Shown here: piece after piece, positions 59,007 through 64,000 of the stretch | Position numbering within the stretch: the first letter of the stretch is position 1 | Layout of the letters: each line of letters starts with the position of its first letter | NCBI RefSeq assembly: GCF_021245725.1 | Contig: NZ_JAJGSX010000031.1 | Coordinates: forward strand, 40,957 to 104,956 | From: Pseudonocardia sp. TRM90224 | Lineage (GTDB): Bacteria; Actinomycetota; Actinomycetes; Mycobacteriales; Pseudonocardiaceae | Direction: 5' to 3' | DNA: 64,000 nucleotides | Position numbers and translations under genes: made by a program | The notes under the pieces: generated by a model | Seen by the model: the letters and a program-made list of their open reading frames with translations, nothing else | The model's database searches: none | Told to the model about the DNA's origin: nothing

Positions 59007-61363
59007 CACCGGGTAGCCCCTCGAATGGCCCGCCACACCTTCTCCGGCGAGGCCGGCATGTCGATGTGCGTGACGCCGAGGTGCGCGACGGCGTCGATCA
59101 CGGAGTTCAGCACCGCGGGCGACGACCCGATCGCGCCCGACTCCCCGATGCCCTTCACACCCATCGGGTTGGTCGGCGACGGCGTGACGGTCGAGCCCAG
59201 CTCGAAGTGCGGCAGGTCGGTCGCGGTGGGGAACTGGTAGTCCGCGAGCGTCGCCGTGGTCGGGTTGCCGGCCTCGTCGTAGGTCGCCTCCTCGTACAGC
59301 GCCTGCCCGATGCCTTGGGCGATGCCGCCGTGCAGCTGCCCCGCGACGATCTCCGGGTTCACGACGTGCCCGCAGTCGTCCACCGCGACGAACCGCTGGA
59401 TGCGGACGGCACCGGTCTCGGTGTCGACCTCCGACACGCAGATGTGCGTCCCGAACGGCCAGGTGAAGTTCGGCGGGTCGAACGTGTTGTCGGCCGAGAG
59501 CAGCGGCTCCATGCCCTCGGGCAGGTTGTCGGCCAGGTAGGCCGCCATCGCGACCTCCTGGATGGACAGCCCAGCGCCGGTGCCGGCGACGGCGAACCGG
59601 CCGCCCTCGAACGTCAGGTCGTCCTCAGCCGCTTCAAGCAGGTGCGCGGCGATCGCGCGCGCCTTGTCGACGACCTTGCCGGCCGCCATGTGCACCGACA
59701 CCCCGCCGACGGGGAGGCTGCGCGAGCCGTAGGTGTCGCGCCCGAACGGCGCCACCGCGGTGTCGGAGTGCAGCACCTCGACGTCGTCGGGGTGCACGCC
59801 GAGCGCGTCGGCCGCGATCTGCGACCACGCCGTCTCGTGCCCCTGCCCGTGCGGCGACGTCCCGGTGACGACCTCGACCTTGCCGCTGACCAGCATGCGG
59901 ACCGTCGCGGCCTCCCAGCCGCCGCTCTGCAGCCGCACCCCGGCGGCGACCTTCGACGGCGAGAGCCCGCCGCTCTCGGTGAAGTTGCCGATGCCGATCC
60001 CGATCTGCACCGTGTCGCCGGCCTCGCGGCGGCGGCGCTGCTCGGCACGCACCTCGTCGTAGCCGACCATGCGCATCGCCTCGCGCATGCAGCCCTCGTA
60101 GTTGCCGGAGTCGTACATGACACCCGACGCGACCGTGCGCGGCTCGTCGAACGGCTCGATGAGGTTGCGCAGCCGCAGCTCCGCGGGATCCATGCCCAGC
60201 TCGCGGGCGAGGTCGTCCATGATCCGCTCGTGCGCGTAGGCCGCCTCCGAACGGCCGGCGCCGCGGTAGGCGTCGGTCGGGGTGAGGTTGGTGAACACGC
60301 CCTTGCAGCCGAAGGAGTAGGCACCGAAGTCGTAGAGGCCGCAGTAGGTGAACGCGCCGAAGACGGCGATGCCCGGGGTGAGCAGCTGCAGGTAGGCGCC
60401 CATGTCGGCGAGCAGCTCCACCTTCATCCCGAGGATCTTGCCCTCGCGGGTGGCCGCAACCGCCATGCGCTGCACCTGCCCGCGCCCGTGCGTCGTCGCG
60501 ACGTGGTTCTCCGAGCGGGTCTCGGTCCACTTCACCGGCTTGTGCAGGCGCCGGGCCAGCGCGAGGGCGAGCGCCTCCTCCGCGTAGACGTTGAGCTTCG
60601 AGCCGAACCCGCCGCCGACGTCCGGCGCCACCACACGCAGCTTCGAGTCGGAGATCCCGCAGACCATCGCGACGATGTCGCGCAGGAAGTGCGGCACCTG
60701 CGTGGAGCTGTAGATCGTGAAGCCGCCACCGACCGGGTCGGGGTTGACCAGCACCGCACGCGGCTCCATCGCGGAGGGGATCACCCGCTGCTGCAGGTAG
60801 CGCCCCTCGACGACGACGTCGGCCTGCGCGAACGCCGCGTCGACGTCGCCGACCACCATCGGCCACGTGTAGCAGTGGTTGGTGCCGAGCGACTCGTGCA
60901 CCAGCGGCGCGCCCTCGGCCAGCGCAGCCTCGATGTCGACGACGGCGGGCAGCTCGTCGTACTCGACGTCGACCAGGCCGGCGGCGTCCGCCGCGGTCGC
61001 GGCGTCGGTGGCGATCACGACCGCGACCCCGTCGCCGACGTGGTTGACCTCGCCGCGCGCGAGCGGCGGGTGGTCGGGCACCTTGATGTCCTCGGTGACC
61101 GGCCAGCCGCACGGCAGCCCGATCGCGAAGTCGCCGGCGAGGTCCTCGCCGGTCAGGACGTCGACGACGCCGGGGAGCTGCTTCGCCGCCGTGACGTCGA
61201 CGCCGGTGATCCGGGCGTGCGCGAGCGGGCTGCGCACCAGCGCGAGATGCAGGGCGCCGGGCACGCTGATCCCGTCGGTCCAGGTGCCGCGGCCGGTGGT
61301 GAGGGCGGCGTCCTCGCGGCGCCGCACGCTCTGCCCGACGTACCTCTCGACGGTCTCGGTCAC
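59006..61363 (-). CDS. Xanthine dehydrogenase-family molybdenum hydroxylase, large (molybdopterin) subunit
   Basis: 785 residues. Features: LALVRSPLAHARITGVDVTA, VVAPDVGGGFGSKLNVYAEE, TDAYRGAGRSEAAYAHERI, TGTSPHGQGHETAWSQIAAD, and the active-site Glu in VKGIGESGAIGSSPA. The AYRGAGR loop is that of form II/general hydroxylases, not the AYRCSFR loop of CO dehydrogenase. The iron-sulfur and FAD subunits are not in the window. It is first gene of a six-gene operon with pxpA, BCCP, BC, pxpB and pxpC. A substrate hydroxylated before ring opening is a reasonable inference. Confidence 0.92.
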   Translation of the reverse strand: MTETVERYVGQSVRRREDAALTTGRGTWTDGISVPGALHLALVRSPLAHARITGVDVTAAKQLPGVVDVLTGEDLAGDFAIGLPCGWPVTEDIKVPDHPPLARGEVNHVGDGVAVVIATDAATAADAAGLVDVEYDELPAVVDIEAALAEGAPLVHESLGTNHCYTWPMVVGDVDAAFAQADVVVEGRYLQQRVIPSAMEPRAVLVNPDPVGGGFTIYSSTQVPHFLRDIVAMVCGISDSKLRVVAPDVGGGFGSKLNVYAEEALALALARRLHKPVKWTETRSENHVATTHGRGQVQRMAVAATREGKILGMKVELLADMGAYLQLLTPGIAVFGAFTYCGLYDFGAYSFGCKGVFTNLTPTDAYRGAGRSEAAYAHERIMDDLARELGMDPAELRLRNLIEPFDEPRTVASGVMYDSGNYEGCMREAMRMVGYDEVRAEQRRRREAGDTVQIGIGIGNFTESGGLSPSKVAAGVRLQSGGWEAATVRMLVSGKVEVVTGTSPHGQGHETAWSQIAADALGVHPDDVEVLHSDTAVAPFGRDTYGSRSLPVGGVSVHMAAGKVVDKARAIAAHLLEAAEDDLTFEGGRFAVAGTGAGLSIQEVAMAAYLADNLPEGMEPLLSADNTFDPPNFTWPFGTHICVSEVDTETGAVRIQRFVAVDDCGHVVNPEIVAGQLHGGIAQGIGQALYEEATYDEAGNPTTATLADYQFPTATDLPHFELGSTVTPSPTNPMGVKGIGESGAIGSSPAVLNSVIDAVAHLGVTHIDMPASPEKVWRAIRGATR

Positions 61364-61634
61364 GATCGGTGCTCCTCTCGCGCGGACGGCCCTGTCCTGG
61401 TTCCGACGCTAACGCCGTGGCCAGGCCGCCGGAAGTCGCCGATCAGTTCCAAATGTCCGGGTCTGGCGCTGCGCGGATCGGCGCGCTCCGGCCGGAGAAC
61501 GGGTGGGTTTCCCGCGCTTGCGGAACCGGGCCCGTCGCCGTTCCGCGGGTGCGGTCGAGCGGTGCCGCTTCACCGCCCTTCCACGCGTGCGGGCGTTGAA
61601 TCGGCCGCGCACGACCTGCAAGGGGGGAACCACG

Positions 61635-62618
61635 ATGACGTTCGGCGAGCCGGCCTGGCTGCTCCTGATCGTTGGGGTAGGAGGGCTCGGCGCCGCGTAC
61701 GTGTGGCTGCTGGGCGTCCGGCGGCGCGACACCGCCCGCTTCACCGCGCTCGAACTGCTCGAGACCGTGCTGCCGCGCGGGATGCCGTGGTGGCGCCACG
61801 TGCCGACGGCCGCGATCCTGCTCGCGCTCGTGCTGATGACCGTCGGGCTCGCCGGGCCGATGGGCGAGACGAAGGTGCCGCGCAACAAGGCGACGATCAT
61901 GCTGGCGATCGACGTCTCGCTCTCGATGAAGGCCACCGACATCTCCCCCACCCGGCTCGCCGCCGCGCAGGCCGCGGCGACGTCGTTCGTGCGGGAGCTG
62001 CCCGCCGGCATCAACGTCGGGCTGGTCACCTTCGCCGGCACCGCCGCCGTCGTCGTCTCCCCGACCAACGACCGCGACGTCATGCAGCGCGCCATCGCCG
62101 GCATGAAGCTCGCCCCGTCGACCGCCACCGGCGAGGCGATCTTCGCGTCGCTGCAGGCGGTGGAGACGTTCACCGGTTCACTCGGGACCGCCACGCCGGG
62201 CGCCCCGCCCGCGCACATCGTGCTGATGAGCGACGGCAGCCAGACCACCCCCGACGGGCCGGACGCCGAGAACCTCCCGCGCGGCGCGTACACAGCGGCA
62301 AGAGCGGCGAACGCCGCGGGCGTGCCGGTCTCGACGATCGCGTTCGGCACCCCGTACGGCAGCGTCGACATCGACGGCCGCTCGGAGTCGGTCGCCGTCG
62401 ACGAGCGGGCCATGAGCGAGGTCGCCCGCATCGGCGGCGGCACCCCCTACAGCGCCTCCACCGAGCTGGAACTGCGCGACATCTACACGACCGTCGGCGA
62501 CCTCATCGGGTACGAGACGCAGTTCGTCGACATCAGCAAACCGTGGTTCGCCGTCGGCACACTGCTGACGATGGCGGGGCTGGGCAGCGCCGTAGCGTTC
62601 GGCCGACGCATCCCCTGA
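61635..62618 (+). CDS. BatA-like VWA-domain membrane protein
   Basis: 327 residues from ATG 61635, with AGGGGGG upstream. Two N-terminal membrane helices (AWLLLIVGVGGLGAAYVWLL; HVPTAAILLALVLMTVGLAG) precede a von Willebrand A domain with an intact MIDAS: DVSLSMKATD (DxSxS), Thr in VSPTNDRDV, and Asp in VLMSDGSQTTP. A C-terminal helix follows. BatA-type proteins work with a MoxR AAA ATPase; none is in the window. Divergent from the molybdenum hydroxylase operon. Confidence 0.88.
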   Translation: MTFGEPAWLLLIVGVGGLGAAYVWLLGVRRRDTARFTALELLETVLPRGMPWWRHVPTAAILLALVLMTVGLAGPMGETKVPRNKATIMLAIDVSLSMKATDISPTRLAAAQAAATSFVRELPAGINVGLVTFAGTAAVVVSPTNDRDVMQRAIAGMKLAPSTATGEAIFASLQAVETFTGSLGTATPGAPPAHIVLMSDGSQTTPDGPDAENLPRGAYTAARAANAAGVPVSTIAFGTPYGSVDIDGRSESVAVDERAMSEVARIGGGTPYSASTELELRDIYTTVGDLIGYETQFVDISKPWFAVGTLLTMAGLGSAVAFGRRIP

Positions 62619-62622
62619 CGCG

Positions 62623-62750
62623 GGTGAGTCGACACCTCCAGCACGGCGAGTCGACACCTGCGGCACGGCGAGTCGACACTTTCAGCACGGTGAGTCGTCA
62701 CCTGCGGCACGGCGAGTCCCACGTTTCGGCGGGCGAGTCGCGCGTTTCGG
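62623..62750. repeat. Tandem 22-bp repeats (GGCGAGTCGACACCTGCGGC type)
   Basis: Four 22-bp units at 62623, 62645, 62667 and 62689, then a 21-bp and a shorter one (62711-62750), all starting GGYGAGTC. They belong to the family at 37208 and 38685 but are more diverged. They start just past the VWA gene. Confidence 0.85.
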
Positions 62751-62764
62751 GTGGGTGGGGTGGG
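62749..62764 (+). other. G-quadruplex motif
   Basis: GGGTGGGTGGGGTGGG, four G-runs with single-base loops, immediately after the tandem repeats. The most compact four-run motif noticed in the window; effect unknown. Confidence 0.5.
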
Positions 62765-62892
62765 TTCTCGACGTGGTTCGTTGGGTGGGTTCGTGGCGGG
62801 TGGTCTCGTGGCGGTGGTCTTGTCGGGCTTGGTGGTCGCGCGTTTTTAAGGGCGCCCTCGCCGGGCGGGCAGATCTCCGGGATGGTTGGGTC
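62765..62892. other. Non-coding stretch between the G-rich motif and the large inverted repeat
   Basis: No open frame here shows codon bias, a ribosome binding site or a known domain. It is G/T-rich on this strand. Confidence 0.3.
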
Positions 62893-63030
62893 GTGCCATC
62901 CCGTCGACCTCCTTGGGGGATACCACACGGCCGCCCGTGGGCAGAGCTTGCTTTGTTGTCTTGCGTTTCGTTGAGGGCCGCCCACGGGCGGCCGTGTGGT
63001 GGGGATTTCTCCAGGTCGACGGGATGGCAC
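62893..63030. repeat. Large interrupted inverted repeat (138 bp)
   Basis: Outer arms GTGCCATCCCGTCGACCT (62893-62910) and complement (63013-63030), inner arms CCACACGGCCGCCCGTGGGC (62923-62942) and complement (62980-62999) match perfectly; the 12-13 bases between arms do not. A 37-nt centre remains. It may be a MITE-like element or a structured RNA; no gene is inside. Confidence 0.8.
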
Positions 63031-63345
63031 TCTCGGCTCCACCTGTGGGTGGCGGGCACGCCTTTGGTGCGACCGCGCAGACCTCGTGGTGTCCGCGCAG
63101 AGGTTGTGCGGTCTGCGACGTCACACCTGGGTCTGCGCGGTGGGAAAACCGTCTCTAGACGGCACCACAGGACAGAGGACCACCCTCTATCCGCAGGCTG
63201 ATCGTCGGGACTGGAGTGCAGGTCGGGGACGGCAGGCGACGCAACCAGGAAATACGCTCTTCACCCAACCCAGCCACCTCAGGAACCGGGGGAAGAAGTC
63301 GAAATTGGAGTGGCTATGGATCTTTGCCGCGTCTAAAATGGAGGT
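63031..63345. other. Non-coding upstream region of DUF222 gene
   Basis: 315 bp between the inverted repeat and the DUF222 start. It should hold that gene's promoter; a lower-GC patch with TAAAAT occurs about 10 bp before the start. No other feature is recognised. Confidence 0.3.
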
Positions 63346-63998
63346 ATGTCCGAGAACCTGCAGACCGCCCTCGCCGGTGTGGAACAACTGCAGGTAGACA
63401 CCCTGGTCGGGACGTTCGAGGAACGCTGCACTGCGACCCGCGAGTTAGAAGTTCTGGGGCGTCGGCTGGACTTTGCGAGGGTTTGCGCGATCAGCGCCTT
63501 TGTTTGCGAGGGTGGCTTTCACGCGCGTGGGTACAAGTCTCCGATCCACGCGATCCGGGATCTGTGGAACCTCGACCACAACGACGCCAAACGGTACGTC
63601 ACCGCCGCCGAGCACATCTGCCCTCGGATCGCCCTGGACGGTCAGGTGTTGGCCCCGCGGCTGCCCGCCAGTGCAGCCGCGTTCGAGGCCGGGGTGATGA
63701 GCCTGCGGCACGTCGAGAAGATCGTCCAGGTCCTCGGCTCGAAGGAAGCGGGGCGGTTGACCCCGGCGGACTGTGCGTATGTCGAAGCCCAGCTTGCTGA
63801 ACAGGCGGCGGTGTTCGACCCGCAAGGTCTCTTCACCCTGGGGATGCGGGCGGTCCGGTCGTTCGACCAGGACGGACCCGAACCCGACGACGGACCGGAG
63901 TCCGAGGTCAACGAGCTGACCATCGGGCGTGTCACGCGAACGGTGTAAGCCGCGGGTGGACCAAGATCGACCGCTGTGATCGACATGGCGGTCGGGAA
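63346..63998 (+). pseudogene. DUF222/13E12-repeat-family protein, frameshifted and cut by the window end
   Basis: From ATG 63346 the frame gives 200 residues of the DUF222 domain (TATRELEVLGRRLDFARVCA, RDLWNLDHNDAKRYVTAAEH, AAAFEAGVMSLRHVEKIVQV) and stops at 63948 after IGRVTRTV. The expected continuation (GWTKIDRCDRHGGRE) is in another frame from about 63945, so one base seems lost near 63930-63945. Full members are about 400-450 residues with a C-terminal HNH nuclease domain, which would lie outside the window. These genes are multi-copy and often broken in actinobacteria. Confidence 0.75.
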
Positions 63999-64000
63999 GG

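Noticed and set aside
59006..61363. Carbon monoxide dehydrogenase large subunit (form I CoxL)
   Set aside because: The active-site loop reads AYRGAGR, not AYRCSFR, so no Cys is present to hold the copper.
59066..62974. A 1302-codon plus-strand open frame
   Set aside because: Crosses the divergent promoter region and is antisense to the molybdenum hydroxylase; no domain.

Overview
The window is high-GC actinobacterial chromosome. GTG and overlapping ATGA/GTGA starts are frequent, and -10 boxes resemble TAGCGT. Gene content (GlnE adenylyltransferase, a SAM-IV riboswitch, actinobacterial small regulators, a DUF222/13E12 gene, a deazaflavin-dependent nitroreductase) points to a Pseudonocardiales-type organism; the genus is an inference. 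No rRNA, tRNA, CRISPR array, prophage or replication origin was seen. Mobile-element traces are limited to an IS630-type transposase remnant, a truncated arsR duplication and several families of small palindromic or tandem repeats.

Layout: 1-1470 end of a dxs-ispG pair (MEP isoprenoid pathway), then a divergent HTH/TPR regulator and a catalytically degenerate IspH-like protein (1477-4312). 4463-6392 two-component system whose response regulator is frameshifted. 6400-8300 AHSA1/ArsR pair with two operators, repeat and IS debris, and a small Cys-rich peptide gene. 8323-9694 Cmx-like efflux gene behind a possible attenuator leader. 9630-11164 ECF sigma factor with SnoaL tail and a SnoaL protein. 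11259-16357 GntR regulator, sugar ABC importer and ManD-type dehydratase. 16487-19426 SAM-IV riboswitch, sulfur-type leader peptide and metQ-metN-metI. 19545-25045 divergent FolD paralogue, PadR/FAD monooxygenase, secreted-protein remnant, LysR/DJ-1 pair.

25114-28844 is the most interesting region: a full-length class I lanthipeptide dehydratase (LanB) divergent from three tandem 51-residue precursor peptides with FDLD-type leaders and Cys/Ser-rich cores, closed by a 21-bp-stem hairpin. No LanC cyclase, protease or exporter is visible beside it. It is followed by zwf, an FMN-binding protein, a di-iron R2-like protein with an SCP2-like partner, and a siderophore-type ABC operon ending in a CbiX-like/[2Fe-2S] protein (28889-37212).

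37334-54746 is mostly ordinary accessory and housekeeping content: MBL hydrolase/MarR, DUF2807 lipoprotein, class III aminotransferase, YhgE/Pip transporter with a degenerate ABC ATPase, HbpS-like protein, nitroreductase, M50-like peptidase, MerR, isochorismatase/GlxA, LysE, glnE, LLM oxidoreductase, ankyrin protein, SDR. 54828-61363 is a six-gene minus-strand operon joining a molybdenum hydroxylase large subunit to pxpA, BCCP, biotin carboxylase, pxpB and pxpC (5-oxoprolinase). The right end holds a BatA-like VWA protein, tandem repeats, a large interrupted inverted repeat and a frameshifted DUF222 gene.

Several repeat families recur in intergenic gaps. A 60-70 bp palindrome occurs six times, a 22-bp tandem unit at three loci, and a GGAAAGTGGCTTTCC inverted repeat at two. 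Many lie between convergent genes and may act as transcript ends.
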